Below are positions 33,756 through 42,440 of a stretch of 45,662 nucleotides of DNA, piece after piece. Location: the NCBI GenBank assembly GCA_022600195.1, contig JAHZKX010000079.1, positions 1 through 45,662 on the forward strand, in the 5' to 3' direction. The first letter of the stretch is position 1, and the number at the start of each line of letters is the position of its first letter. The notes under the pieces were generated by a model, which saw only the letters and a program-made list of their open reading frames with translations, was not told the DNA's origin and did no database searches. The position numbers were made by a program, and so were the translations under genes. Source of the stretch: Planctomycetota bacterium (GTDB lineage: Bacteria > Planctomycetota > Planctomycetia > Planctomycetales > Planctomycetaceae).

Positions 33756-34937
33756 TTATTCAACCGAAAATTTATGGATGGTAGTCTGCTCATAAACTTT
33801 TCCCGGTTTTAAAATCGTATTTGGAAATTCTGGTTGATTTGGTGAGTTTGGAAAATGTTGTGTTTCCAGACAGAACCCGCCATGTTTTTTGTATCCCCCA
33901 CTCGCTTCAGTCCCATCAAGAAAATTCCCCGTATAGAACTGGACTCCGGGCTCGGTCGTCGAAATTTCCATAATACGCCCGGATTGAGGATCTTTCACCC
34001 GTGCGCAGAGGGCGGGTTGTTTCTCCGCTGAATTGACAACCCAGCAATGATCATAGCCCCCTTCCACCTGCGCTATTCTTTCACCGATTTTATGAGCAGA
34101 AGTAAAATCCATCGGCGTCTCTTTGACGGCTGCCAGTTCTCCAGTAGGAATCGCATGCCCTGAAACGGGGAGATAACGATCGCAATTCAAAACAAGTTCA
34201 TGGTCCAGTACATCTCCTGTACCTGCCAGATTCCAATAACAATGGTTCGTGACATTGATCGGTGTTGCCTGATCACAGGTCGCCGTATAGTCAATTTTAA
34301 ATTCATTGTCGTTGTTGAGAGAATAGGCCACTCTCAAAGTCAATTTTCCCGGATACCCTTCTTCGCCATCCGGACTGACATAATTTAAACGAACACCCAC
34401 TTCATCCTTCTCAGAAAAAATTTCCGCAGCCCAGACTTTTTTGTCAAATCCCTGCTCACCACCATGTAAATGACTGGGAGGGTTATTTTGCGCCAGTTGA
34501 TATTCTTTTCCGTCGAGCGAAAACTTTCCCTCTGCAATTCGATTTGCATAACGCCCGCAGATCGCACCAAAATATGGACCTTTTTTCTCGTACTCAGCCA
34601 AGGAATTAAAACCCAGCGTGATGTTCTCCGATTTTCCAGCACGATCTGGCAGATAAAGGGCTGTGACTATTGCACCAAAATTAATGATGTTGACGCTCAT
34701 TCCTTTGTCATTCGAAAGTAGGAATTGATCAATCTCTTGACCATCGGCGGTCGTTCCATAAGGTTCACTTTGAACTGCCAATTGAAATTCGTTTCCGGTA
34801 TTCATTTCAGCATCCTTAGAATTTTCATTTTTAGAAGCAGTCGGTGAGGTTTCAGAAGGGGACGTTTTTTCTTTTGCGCAGCCAGTCATCAGTATGATGA
34901 TACTTATCAAACCACTCATTAGTTTCCAGTCATTCAT
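33756..34937 (-). CDS. Aldose 1-epimerase (galactose mutarotase) lipoprotein
   Basis: GalM-type enzymes interconvert alpha and beta anomers of aldoses. The fold is shown by Asn-His-Cys-Tyr-Trp-Asn-Leu near 231, Tyr-Asp-His-Cys-Trp further on and the catalytic Glu in Leu-Glu-Thr-Gln-His-Phe near 356. Unlike the cytoplasmic enzyme, it carries a lipoprotein signal: a short basic start, a hydrophobic core and the lipobox Leu-Met-Thr-Gly-Cys around Cys20, so it is probably anchored in the envelope. GGGAGAGGG 7 bases upstream supports the ATG at 34937 over the one at 34955. It heads the operon with the EF-hand CehA/McbA protein, which links that protein to carbohydrate handling. Confidence 0.9.
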   Translation of the reverse strand: MNDWKLMSGLISIIILMTGCAKEKTSPSETSPTASKNENSKDAEMNTGNEFQLAVQSEPYGTTADGQEIDQFLLSNDKGMSVNIINFGAIVTALYLPDRAGKSENITLGFNSLAEYEKKGPYFGAICGRYANRIAEGKFSLDGKEYQLAQNNPPSHLHGGEQGFDKKVWAAEIFSEKDEVGVRLNYVSPDGEEGYPGKLTLRVAYSLNNDNEFKIDYTATCDQATPINVTNHCYWNLAGTGDVLDHELVLNCDRYLPVSGHAIPTGELAAVKETPMDFTSAHKIGERIAQVEGGYDHCWVVNSAEKQPALCARVKDPQSGRIMEISTTEPGVQFYTGNFLDGTEASGGYKKHGGFCLETQHFPNSPNQPEFPNTILKPGKVYEQTTIHKFSVE

Positions 34938-34955
34938 CTCTGTACCCTCTCCCAT

Positions 34956-35563
34956 TCAGGCCTAATGTAATTGACAGGCTCAGTTCTCAACCAGCATCAA
35001 ACCAGAATAACAAATCCCGTTACAAATGTAATGCAGAAACAAAATTTGAAAAATTTCCACACCGAACTTTTAAGCTGTCTTGCTACAGAGACGATCATTT
35101 CGAAGATTTCAAATTGAGTCAGTCTTAAAAAATCCAGTCCTGATCAATCTGATTCTCCATTCAGGTTACCGAGAAAAATAAGATCTGAGAAATATCTCCC
35201 CTCGATTTTTACTGAATACTCCAGTGGCTGCTTCCAGTCTTAATTGACAAATACTGCATAAGTGTGAGATTCTGAATCAGTTAACGTATTCACAAGAACA
35301 CTTCCTGCGAATCAAAAGATCCGGCTCCGCCTATTAAGTATTGCTTTAAATTGATATTTAACAACTACTTAAGAAATTCTCTGTTTCGCTTTTCAAATCA
35401 TCCCAAAAACTGTGCATAACCAGCTATAATTAAAAGGCTGAGAATAGAGAATGATTAATTTTGGATTCCACTGCAGAATCTATTTATATTTCCCATCATT
35501 TCCTCCCTCTTCTACGTATTAAATACATAGCGTGTCAGTTAACGCGGAAGAGGGGAGGTAGAC
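34956..35563. other. AT-rich divergent intergenic region upstream of the ECF sigma gene
   Basis: About 600 bases without a gene, the most AT-rich stretch of the window. It contains a TATAAT (35425-35430) without a good -35, one TTATGCACA-type DnaA box on the minus strand (35411-35419), and the palindrome GTATT-A-AATAC at 35516-35526, 38 bases before the sigma gene start. None is convincing alone. Confidence 0.5.
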
Positions 35564-36199
35564 ATGCCGTTGAAAATGGTCGATAAAAAAATAGAGGAAA
35601 CAGAGTCTATTCAATCAGGGGGGGTAATTAGTGATGCCCGCCTGGTAGAAGCGGCTCGTAAAGGGGATGACAGTGCATTCGGGGAGTTAGTTCTTCGATA
35701 TGAGAGAAGACTGATTCGTGTCATCATTCAGTTTGTTAAAAGTCCGGAATTAGCAGAAGATCTGGCACAGGATACTTTCCTGAAAAGCTATGAAAGGCTT
35801 GACCAGTTCGATACATCCAGGCGTTTTGGGCCGTGGTTATTTCGCATTGGAGTCAATCAGGCACTGGATTATCTTCGAAAACAAAAAAGAAGAGGCTGGT
35901 GGTTATTGTTTAGCGACAGTCCTTCTGACACCCCCTTTGACCCGGCTGTCCCGGATCCAAGAAATAAACTCGATATTAATCAGGAAGTTCAGGCGATTCT
36001 GGAAGAAATTCCCGAAAAATACCGTACAGTGCTCGTTCTGAGAGATCTGGAAAATTTTTCTACTTCTGAAATTGCCGCTATTCTGGATCGAAAAGAAGCA
36101 ACGATCCGATGGCGATTAGCGGAAGCTAGAAATCGTTTCCAAAAATTATGGTCGAACAGACAAAACGCTGAAAACTCCATGTCGAACAAGGAATCATAA
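35564..36199 (+). CDS. ECF RNA polymerase sigma factor
   Basis: Two-domain sigma-70 of the ECF type. Region 2 (about 25-95) contains the Asp-Leu-Ala-Gln-Asp-Thr-Phe core-binding helix and the Trp-Leu-Phe-Arg-Ile-Gly-Val-Asn-Gln-Ala segment; region 4 (about 140-195) has the helix-turn-helix ending in Thr-Ile-Arg-Trp-Arg-Leu-Ala-Glu-Ala-Arg. The N-terminal 20 residues are an acidic extension. The ribosome site GGGGAGG, 5 bases before the ATG, is among the strongest in the window. The next gene starts 4 bases after its stop, so the two form an operon, as expected for a sigma/anti-sigma pair. Target promoters are unknown. Confidence 0.95.
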   Translation: MPLKMVDKKIEETESIQSGGVISDARLVEAARKGDDSAFGELVLRYERRLIRVIIQFVKSPELAEDLAQDTFLKSYERLDQFDTSRRFGPWLFRIGVNQALDYLRKQKRRGWWLLFSDSPSDTPFDPAVPDPRNKLDINQEVQAILEEIPEKYRTVLVLRDLENFSTSEIAAILDRKEATIRWRLAEARNRFQKLWSNRQNAENSMSNKES

Positions 36200-36203
36200 A
36201 GAC

Positions 36204-36764
36204 ATGTATTGCACGAAATGCAACGGTTTAAAATCACGAGTTGCTCTGGCCGTTGGCAACGACTTATCTGATGCCGAGCTGGTCCTATTGGAAAAACAAC
36301 TCAAAAACTGTAATCTCTGTCGTTCTGAATATGAGGAGCTGCAAAAAAGCTATGATGCGCTCCAAAAACAGTTTGACAACGTCCCCGTTCCCTCTTTGCA
36401 GGATAGCGTATGGCCTCAGGTCTCTGCTAAAATTGCAGCGCGTCGCCGTAAAAACCGTCCCACTCAGTTTAATTTTCTGCTGCCGACACTGACAACGGTC
36501 GCTTGTTGCCTGGCTTTAATGCTGGTCACAAATTCTCCACAGACTGAGCAACCAGTTTTTCCACCTTCATCGGGTTCTTATGGTCCTGTTCGACCAATTG
36601 GTCCCTATGGCCTGGATCGAGTGAAAGCGAGTCCCTCTAGGAATAGTCCGTGGGATTCAACTGACAGATTACAAGAGCTCGAAAGTAACCCGTATGGATA
36701 TAATTTGCCCCGCTTAAAACACGACGTCGCGAATCCATCACACTTACATTCTGTTAAATTTTAA
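36204..36764 (+). CDS. Putative membrane anti-sigma factor with four-Cys N-terminal domain
   Basis: A 186-residue protein with a cytoplasmic N-terminal domain, one transmembrane helix (about 89-109) and a short Pro/Gly/Tyr-rich outer part. Position right after the ECF sigma gene and the layout suggest a membrane anti-sigma. The N-terminal domain has C3-x2-C6 and C36-x2-C39 but lacks the His that classical zinc-binding anti-sigma (ZAS) domains place four residues before the Cys pair; Gln32/Leu33 stand there. It could bind zinc with four Cys, or not at all. The helix of about 22 residues after the Cys pair fits the sigma-clamping helix. Assignment rests on context and layout. Confidence 0.7.
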   Translation: MYCTKCNGLKSRVALAVGNDLSDAELVLLEKQLKNCNLCRSEYEELQKSYDALQKQFDNVPVPSLQDSVWPQVSAKIAARRRKNRPTQFNFLLPTLTTVACCLALMLVTNSPQTEQPVFPPSSGSYGPVRPIGPYGLDRVKASPSRNSPWDSTDRLQELESNPYGYNLPRLKHDVANPSHLHSVKF

Positions 36765-36786
36765 GATATTCTCTCCATTCCAAACT

Positions 36787-36816
36787 AAGGCTGGTCAATC
36801 GACCAGCCTTTTTTTT
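36787..36816 (+). terminator. Intrinsic terminator after the sigma/anti-sigma operon
   Basis: A perfect 10-bp stem (AAGGCTGGTC, 36787-36796, with 36801-36810), a 4-base loop and eight T residues. Confidence 0.95.
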
Positions 36817-36889
36817 ATGATACAACTTAAGTACGCCGCGAGGCGATAATTGAAAGCCGCTCATCTGATCTGGGAAATGAACTTTATTA

Positions 36890-37825
36890 ATGTCAATCAC
36901 AGTCGCTTCTGCGTTAACAGCCGAACTATCAGAAGCTTCCGCATTCATCTTTGCGGATACAGCAATAGCAGATCGAGAGACACAGATTCAGGAATTTCTC
37001 GATTCGATTACGAGTGGCAAAGTTGATCAAAATCAAATTTTGATTGCCCGAGAATCAGGAACTCTGATCGGGGTAGGAATTCTGGTATTTACAGATACAG
37101 CGACTGCTTTTATCTGGCCCCCCTTTACTGAACGCAACGATTGCGCCGAAGCACTTTTAAAGGAGATGGTGAAACGAATCGAGCATTCAGAAGTCAGTAT
37201 CGGTCAAGCACTCCTGGATCCGGGACTAATGAAGCAGCGACGATTACTTAGCCAGAACGGATTCCCACACCTGACCAACCTGATATTCATGAGACATCCA
37301 CTAACCGCGATAAACCAATCAGCATCACCGGATGAGGCACCTTTAGAATGGATCAAATTTGATGAACGTCAAAACCGTCAGCGGTTTCTGGCTTTACTGG
37401 AATTGACTCATGAATCATCCCATGACTGTCCAGAACTGAATCAAATACGAACTGCTGAGGAATCTTTAGAGTCTCACCGCAGCTCAGGAGACTCCAACGA
37501 GAAATTCTGGTACCTGTTTCACAAAGAGGAAATTGATCTGGGTGTGCTCCTGTTATCTGAACATCAGGAAGATCATGTATGGGAAGTGGTCTACATGGGA
37601 GTAGCGCCTGAACAGCGGGGAAAAGGCTATGGCACTGCGTTTATTCAACACGGACTGCATGAAGCACAATCGCATGGTCAAGTTGCAGTAATTCTCGCCG
37701 TCGATCACAAAAATTCCTATGCCATCAAGATTTATGAAGATATGGGATTTCAGAGACAAAATACTTTAAGTGTTCATGCTCACTTGCGATCACATTTCCC
37801 GATTCAGGAACCGAATATTAATTGA
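36890..37825 (+). CDS. Tandem GNAT-fold acetyltransferase
   Basis: Two N-acetyltransferase-like halves of about 150 residues. The first (about 1-140) has the beta-strand pattern but no clear acetyl-CoA loop. The second (about 150-305) has the acetyl-CoA-binding motif Glu-Gln-Arg-Gly-Lys-Gly-Tyr-Gly near 241-248 and the following Asn-Ser-Tyr-Ala-Ile-Lys-Ile-Tyr-Glu-Asp-Met-Gly-Phe. Such pairing, with only one half likely to be catalytic, is also seen in MshD-like proteins. The acceptor substrate is unknown. It is a single gene between the sigma operon terminator and dnaA. Confidence 0.88.
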   Translation: MSITVASALTAELSEASAFIFADTAIADRETQIQEFLDSITSGKVDQNQILIARESGTLIGVGILVFTDTATAFIWPPFTERNDCAEALLKEMVKRIEHSEVSIGQALLDPGLMKQRRLLSQNGFPHLTNLIFMRHPLTAINQSASPDEAPLEWIKFDERQNRQRFLALLELTHESSHDCPELNQIRTAEESLESHRSSGDSNEKFWYLFHKEEIDLGVLLLSEHQEDHVWEVVYMGVAPEQRGKGYGTAFIQHGLHEAQSHGQVAVILAVDHKNSYAIKIYEDMGFQRQNTLSVHAHLRSHFPIQEPNIN

Positions 37826-37950
37826 CATGTTTTGAACAAGCAAATGCTCCTCGCTCCAACTTTTTTTTCACCAAACCTGTCGTTTTCTGCTGGTAAAACA
37901 GCTTTTGATTTCGGTCTGAAAAATCTGAAGAAAATCCACTCTGTTTCTGT

Positions 37951-37978
37951 TTGACTCTTTGCTAATTAAAGCTAGTAT
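37951..37978 (+). promoter_or_regulatory. Weak promoter candidate upstream of dnaA
   Basis: TTGACT and TAGTAT are separated by 16 bp. If used, transcription starts near 37985 and leaves a leader of nearly 190 bases that includes the inverted repeat at 38002-38044. Confidence 0.3.
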
Positions 37979-38001
37979 CAGAACCACTGAATGAGTTTAC
38001 G

Positions 38002-38044
38002 CAGTGTCGTCGAAGTCCAATGCCTGAGATCTTTTTCGACACTG
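38002..38044 (+). promoter_or_regulatory. Inverted repeat in the dnaA leader
   Basis: CAGTGTCG (38002-38009) and CGACACTG (38037-38044) form a perfect 8-bp inverted repeat with a 27-base loop. An alternative pairing of the overlapping GTCGAA with TTCGAC is also possible, so two mutually exclusive stems exist. No T run follows. Confidence 0.45.
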
Positions 38045-38171
38045 TTAACAATGGAGCTTTTTAGCGCATCTTTTCCAAATATATCACGACCATGATCGAT
38101 ACAGATCAAGCAGGATTTCGCTTTTTCTGATATTGTGGCAGGAGATTTTGCGCGCAAGGGGAGGGTGCAAG

Positions 38172-39701
38172 ATGCAACCCAAGTCTTTGGCAGTGGAGGG
38201 TGCGCTTTGTGCTTCGTCAACAAAGCAACCAACGGAAGCCAAACTGGGGCCTGCGACAACTGAATCAGATGCGCAATCGATTCTACAATTGCTTGCGCAA
38301 CAGGTCGGTGAACGCAGCTTCCAGAACTGGTTTGCAGGAAAAGTCAAACTCAAACGAGAAGGAACTTTCCTTGTCATCGGAGTCGCCAGTCCTTTTTTTC
38401 TCACATGGATTCAAAAAAAGTTTTCATCCCAGATAGCAGCAACGGCTATCGCCTGTATTGGTCCCTCGGCTGAATACCGGTTTGAGGTGGTTCCTGAGCT
38501 GGAAGATGTGAGCAACAGCAAAACGGGGAAAGCAAACTCAGAATCCAATACAGCCAAAAGTGCGGCTCGGCCAGAACCTGACACCTGCGAAACGAAACCC
38601 AGTTCAGAGAGCCAGCAATCCGGTCAGAATCAAAATAGAAAACAACCAACGGCCTATAAAGGAAGACGGTTTTCTGACCTCGCTACCTTTGTGACAGGAA
38701 CTTCCAATCAACTGGCTTACACGGCTACCCTGCAAGCCAGTGATCAACCAGGGGCACTTTACAGCCCCCTGTTTATCCATGGTGGAGTGGGAATCGGCAA
38801 AACTCACCTTCTGGAAGGATTCTATCGCAAGACCCGACAACTCTACCCTTCTCTGCAGGTCGTATTTCTTTCTGCTGAATCATTTGGAAACTATTTTTCG
38901 AAAGCATTACAGGAAAGATCCCTACCAGGTTTTCGCCAGCGATTTCGAAATGTAGATGTCCTCATCATTGATGACATTGATTTTTTTGAATCCAAACGAA
39001 TCTTTCAGGAAGAGCTGTTACATACCATCAAGCATCTGGAGAGCCACGGTCGGCAACTGGTCTTCTCATCCGATAGGCATCCACGACTTCTGACTAAAAT
39101 GAGTGAAGAATTGACCACACGTTTTCTCTCTGGTTTAGTTTGTCGTATCGAATCACCCGAAATCGAACTTCGACTCGCAATTGCCCGACAGCGTGCATCG
39201 AAATTAAAAACGCTCATCACCGAGGGGGCACTGGAATACGTTGCAAGGCGATTTTCGAATAATGTGCGCGAACTGGAAGGGGCAATTAACTGCCTGCAAA
39301 CTTACCATGTCATGACAAAACAGAAGATCACAACATCAATGACACGCCAGATTTTATCCGATCTCGAGCGAGATTGTATTCGGATTATCAAACTGGATGA
39401 TATCAAGCAGATTGTCTGTACCACCTTTGGAGTTTCTGAACTCGACTTAAAATCGTCCCGCAGAGCGCGAAATATCAGCCAACCGCGTATGCTGGCAATG
39501 TTTCTGGCAAGAAAATTGACTCATGCAGCTTACAGCGAAATCGGTGACTTTTTCGGAGGACGCAACCACAGCACTGTGATGTTCGCCGAAAAACAAGTCC
39601 GGAAATGGCTTGAAAACCATTCTTCCATTCATGTCGCACAACAGGAGTGGACCACAGAAGAAATTATCGAATCTCTGGAACAGCAACTCTTGGCCAGTTA
39701 G
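38172..39701 (+). CDS. dnaA: Chromosomal replication initiator DnaA
   Basis: DnaA binds origin boxes and melts DNA to start replication. Domain I (about 30-95) carries the Phe-x-x-Trp-Phe segment; domain II is a Ser/Asn/Gln-rich linker to about 165. Domain III has Walker A Gly-Gly-Val-Gly-Ile-Gly-Lys-Thr-His near 205, Walker B Ile-Ile-Asp-Asp-Ile-Asp near 265 and the Asn-Val-Arg-Glu-Leu-Glu-Gly segment. Domain IV shows the signature Gly-Gly-Arg-Asn-His-Ser-Thr-Val near 462. The frame opens at a TTG (38133), but GGAGG 7 bases before the ATG at 38172 marks the start. Neighbours are a GNAT protein and a TPR lipoprotein, not dnaN, rpmH or gyrB, so this may be a relocated or second copy. Confidence 0.95.
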   Translation: MQPKSLAVEGALCASSTKQPTEAKLGPATTESDAQSILQLLAQQVGERSFQNWFAGKVKLKREGTFLVIGVASPFFLTWIQKKFSSQIAATAIACIGPSAEYRFEVVPELEDVSNSKTGKANSESNTAKSAARPEPDTCETKPSSESQQSGQNQNRKQPTAYKGRRFSDLATFVTGTSNQLAYTATLQASDQPGALYSPLFIHGGVGIGKTHLLEGFYRKTRQLYPSLQVVFLSAESFGNYFSKALQERSLPGFRQRFRNVDVLIIDDIDFFESKRIFQEELLHTIKHLESHGRQLVFSSDRHPRLLTKMSEELTTRFLSGLVCRIESPEIELRLAIARQRASKLKTLITEGALEYVARRFSNNVRELEGAINCLQTYHVMTKQKITTSMTRQILSDLERDCIRIIKLDDIKQIVCTTFGVSELDLKSSRRARNISQPRMLAMFLARKLTHAAYSEIGDFFGGRNHSTVMFAEKQVRKWLENHSSIHVAQQEWTTEEIIESLEQQLLAS

Positions 39702-39716
39702 CTTTTTGAGTTCCGC

Positions 39717-41948
39717 TCAATACCGATTTTGCTGAGCCGGAAACCGAGCAGCTGAAGCAGGTGCCTGTGATCCCCATTGGACCGGAGACGATACTGAATC
39801 ATTTGCATTCTGATTCATTATCACCGGTCTGCGATTGCCTGTGGGACTCAACCCATTCTGATTCGCATTTTCGGGCATTTGCTGATTGGGATTCGATTGA
39901 ATCGAACGTACATTAGCCGGGGCAATTGCAGGATTATTGGAAAACATCGCTGACTGAGGCAGTGCTGAAGTCCCCCGTTGATACCCTCCTGAATTCCAAT
40001 TCTGTGCAGAGGAATTGAGGCCATTCATCTGGGGAGATTGCTGGTTGGGAGATTCATATCCTACCTGTCTGATGCCAGTAGGAGCCTGTTGTTGATTGAT
40101 GGGCAGTCCGACTTGTGCCTGTCGAATATTTTGGCCACCTGCCTGATACACATTCTGTCTTGCTACCTGAGCGGAAGCAGGGAAATTTGTGTTAGCTGGA
40201 AATTGTGTGCTCATCAAACTGGAATCATTCGCGTTATTTTGGCCACCCATTTCAACGGGAAACATCTGACCGGGCCCCAGATTCATCCCTGTTCGAGCGG
40301 CTTCGCGTACCATTTGCTGGTGGTTATTCTGCTGCTGACTTTCTGAAGGTGGATCAGCCTGTTGTACTCGAGGCTGTGTGGAATTGATGCGGTAATCTGG
40401 AAACTGCCCTGGATTCTGATATTGTTTTCCATACATCCGTTGTCCCGCCTGCGGTACGTTTGCTGATCTTCTCTGTTGGGGAATCTGTTGGGGAATCTGT
40501 TGGGGAATCTGTTGGCCCCTTCTTTGCTGAGGAGCTCCCGCTGGCATTCTCTGATTCTGCCCCGGCGCCAACTGCTGTCTCCTCTGAGGATTTTGATTCT
40601 GATATTGCTGCTGCTGGTAGGTCGTGGGAGGCGATTGTCGCGAAGTCTGATTTTGATTCTGCTGCTGTTCTTTCAATGCCCAGTAATTTGTGGCTTCTAC
40701 CGCCTGGGCGATTCCCGGATCACCAACCGGTGGCCAGGCCTGAATCTGTGGAGTTCCCGTTGGTGGCACGGGAGGTACCGCTGGATTAACCATCAATTGA
40801 CGTGTCTCTTGAATAGTACCGACCGGAGCTGGAAATCCTACAGGCTGTTGGGCCAATGCTTGATTCGGTCTGATTGAGGGCATCTGTTGAACCCCACCCC
40901 GAGCCTGGATTGCTTTTTCCCGCTCCCGCTTCATCATTTCTGCTATCTGCTGAGTTGGATTATTTCCAGAGGGAATCAGCATCGGAGACTTTGGCTCTCG
41001 ACTGTCTGGTTCAGCAGCATATTGAATCGGTTGATTCAAACCAGTCTGAATCTGACCCACAGGTTGAATTCTCGACACCGTATTCTCCGGAGCAACCATC
41101 TGTACTTGATGCGGAGTTATACTTCCCTGAGCTAAGACCTCGTTGGGCTCAACGCCAGGAAACAATTGCGCAAATTTTAACTGAGCTTGTGCTTCACCGC
41201 TTGTCATGCGAAACAGAGCCAAGGCTTGATCATATTGACCGGATCGTCCGTAATACCATCCCAGATGATCGAGCGACCGGACATGGCCAGGCTGGTGCTT
41301 GAGTGCCTCATGTAAATATTTTTCACCGTAATCATCGCGCCCCTGTAGCATGTAAGAATAGCCGATATCACTTAGCAGATCTGCATTTGTAGAATCGACT
41401 TTCAACGCTCTCAGGTAATATGCCTCTGCAGCAGGATAATTCTGTTTCTTATCTTCAAGAATTGCCAGACGATGTAATGCTTCAAAGTGATTGGGATCAA
41501 GGGAAAGTACACGTTGATAATATCCCTGTGCCTTCTCGCTATTCCCAGACCGATCCGCCTCATAAGCCAGATTCAATTCATGAGGAACTGACTTGGGATT
41601 TGGCTGCCTGAGGGACTGTTGAGTCGAACTTAGAGGCAAAGCTTGCGATTCCACATTTTGTGGAAGCTGATTTTGTGTCTGAGCGTGTACCGAAAGTTCT
41701 GCAAGGCTGGCTGGTGAGTCTCCTTGAGAGTTCCGCTGGAGCCTGTCTAATCGCCCTTTCTCTCGCTCATCGGCCATGGCTTCTCTCAGTTTTCTTTGCA
41801 TCGCAGATTCATTTTTTGTCTTAGAAGAATTCTGCGCAAGCCTTTCTGATGATTGAGAGTCCTTCGCAAAAGGAGCAGACTGGCATCCACACAATAATGT
41901 GCAGAGCAATGAGAGAAATACGATATGTTGAAACAATCGAGTTTTCAT
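39717..41948 (-). CDS. TadD-like TPR lipoprotein with Gln/Asn/Pro-rich tail
   Basis: The N-terminus has a lipoprotein signal with lipobox Leu-Leu-Cys-Gly-Cys at Cys22. A TPR domain (about 125-270) contains four to five repeats, with Leu-Asp-Pro-Asn-His and Ala-Glu-Ala-Tyr-Tyr spacing typical of Flp pilus assembly protein TadD and PilF-type pilotins. The last 470 residues are Gln/Asn/Pro-rich, without predicted fold, and include a 12-bp repeat. Codon use shows nothing odd. It lies downstream of the secretin and the OmpA-like lipoprotein on the same strand, which supports a role in secretin assembly; the 490-bp gap argues for its own promoter. Confidence 0.85.
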   Translation of the reverse strand: MKTRLFQHIVFLSLLCTLLCGCQSAPFAKDSQSSERLAQNSSKTKNESAMQRKLREAMADEREKGRLDRLQRNSQGDSPASLAELSVHAQTQNQLPQNVESQALPLSSTQQSLRQPNPKSVPHELNLAYEADRSGNSEKAQGYYQRVLSLDPNHFEALHRLAILEDKKQNYPAAEAYYLRALKVDSTNADLLSDIGYSYMLQGRDDYGEKYLHEALKHQPGHVRSLDHLGWYYGRSGQYDQALALFRMTSGEAQAQLKFAQLFPGVEPNEVLAQGSITPHQVQMVAPENTVSRIQPVGQIQTGLNQPIQYAAEPDSREPKSPMLIPSGNNPTQQIAEMMKREREKAIQARGGVQQMPSIRPNQALAQQPVGFPAPVGTIQETRQLMVNPAVPPVPPTGTPQIQAWPPVGDPGIAQAVEATNYWALKEQQQNQNQTSRQSPPTTYQQQQYQNQNPQRRQQLAPGQNQRMPAGAPQQRRGQQIPQQIPQQIPQQRRSANVPQAGQRMYGKQYQNPGQFPDYRINSTQPRVQQADPPSESQQQNNHQQMVREAARTGMNLGPGQMFPVEMGGQNNANDSSLMSTQFPANTNFPASAQVARQNVYQAGGQNIRQAQVGLPINQQQAPTGIRQVGYESPNQQSPQMNGLNSSAQNWNSGGYQRGTSALPQSAMFSNNPAIAPANVRSIQSNPNQQMPENANQNGLSPTGNRRPVIMNQNANDSVSSPVQWGSQAPASAARFPAQQNRY
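40473..40515 (-). repeat. 12-bp tandem repeat encoding Gln-Ile-Pro-Gln
   Basis: Three full and one partial copies of CTGTTGGGGAAT (plus-strand reading) lie in the Gln-rich tail of the TPR lipoprotein gene and add Gln-Gln-Ile-Pro units in frame. Confidence 0.9.
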
Positions 41949-42440
41949 CGGGTATCAACCTTGGTTCAGCGAGTGCAGATCGCTTTGTTTCGTTCTGTAA
42001 ATTTATTGAGTTAATGCTTTCAATCACAATGATGCGCACTACACATGCAATCTGAAATACACGGGACAGACAACCAGGTTAGCCCGCAACAGATGACACA
42101 GCGATCGTGCTTCTTCTACTGGATTGACAGTAAAGAAAATGAAATTTTAGGGATGGAGTGAGGGGATAATTGAGAGAGAAAGGTTCTATCTGAGATTAAG
42201 GCAAGGATTCTATGTCGAATTCCGAATCATGTCGATACGAATTTTCAAACTAATTCCAAAGTCCTGATACTCAGGAAAACGTGATGCAATTTGGCTGGGG
42301 ATCGCTCTACGGACAAATAAGGCTGATTGACTTAAACCACTATTTCGTAAGCGTTTAAAAAACCATAGAAATGCTTTCGTGATGATACTGATCGCATTTT
42401 TGGTATTCGCAGAGAACGTCTGTCGCTGATTCAGGTCAAA
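41949..42440. other. Intergenic region between the two lipoprotein genes of the secretin group
   Basis: About 490 bases on a run of minus-strand genes. I see no gene, terminator or clear promoter. A purine-rich stretch lies around 42150-42180. The TPR lipoprotein promoter should be near its right-hand side. Confidence 0.5.

Larger units (their letters stand above)
37826..38171 (+). other. Leader / intergenic region upstream of dnaA
   Basis: About 345 bases between the GNAT gene and dnaA. It contains a weak promoter candidate and an inverted repeat. I see no cluster of DnaA boxes, so there is no sign of the replication origin here. Confidence 0.55.

Noticed and set aside
35244-35272. TTGACA as a -35 box for the sigma factor gene
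   Set aside because: The hexamer is perfect, but no acceptable -10 lies 15-19 bp downstream.
35411-35419. TTATGCACA-type DnaA box (minus strand) in an AT-rich intergenic region
   Set aside because: Only one box; the other candidate nearby has a mismatch, and dnaA is 2.7 kb away, so an origin call is not supported.
37978-38259. Minus-strand open frame overlapping the dnaA start
   Set aside because: It lies across the dnaA leader and ribosome site and shows no protein family features.
40460-40789. Gly-Glu-Ser-Val repeat frame opposite the TPR lipoprotein gene
   Set aside because: It is the reverse reading of the Gln-Ile-Pro-Gln repeat; the minus-strand gene has the signal peptide and TPR domain.
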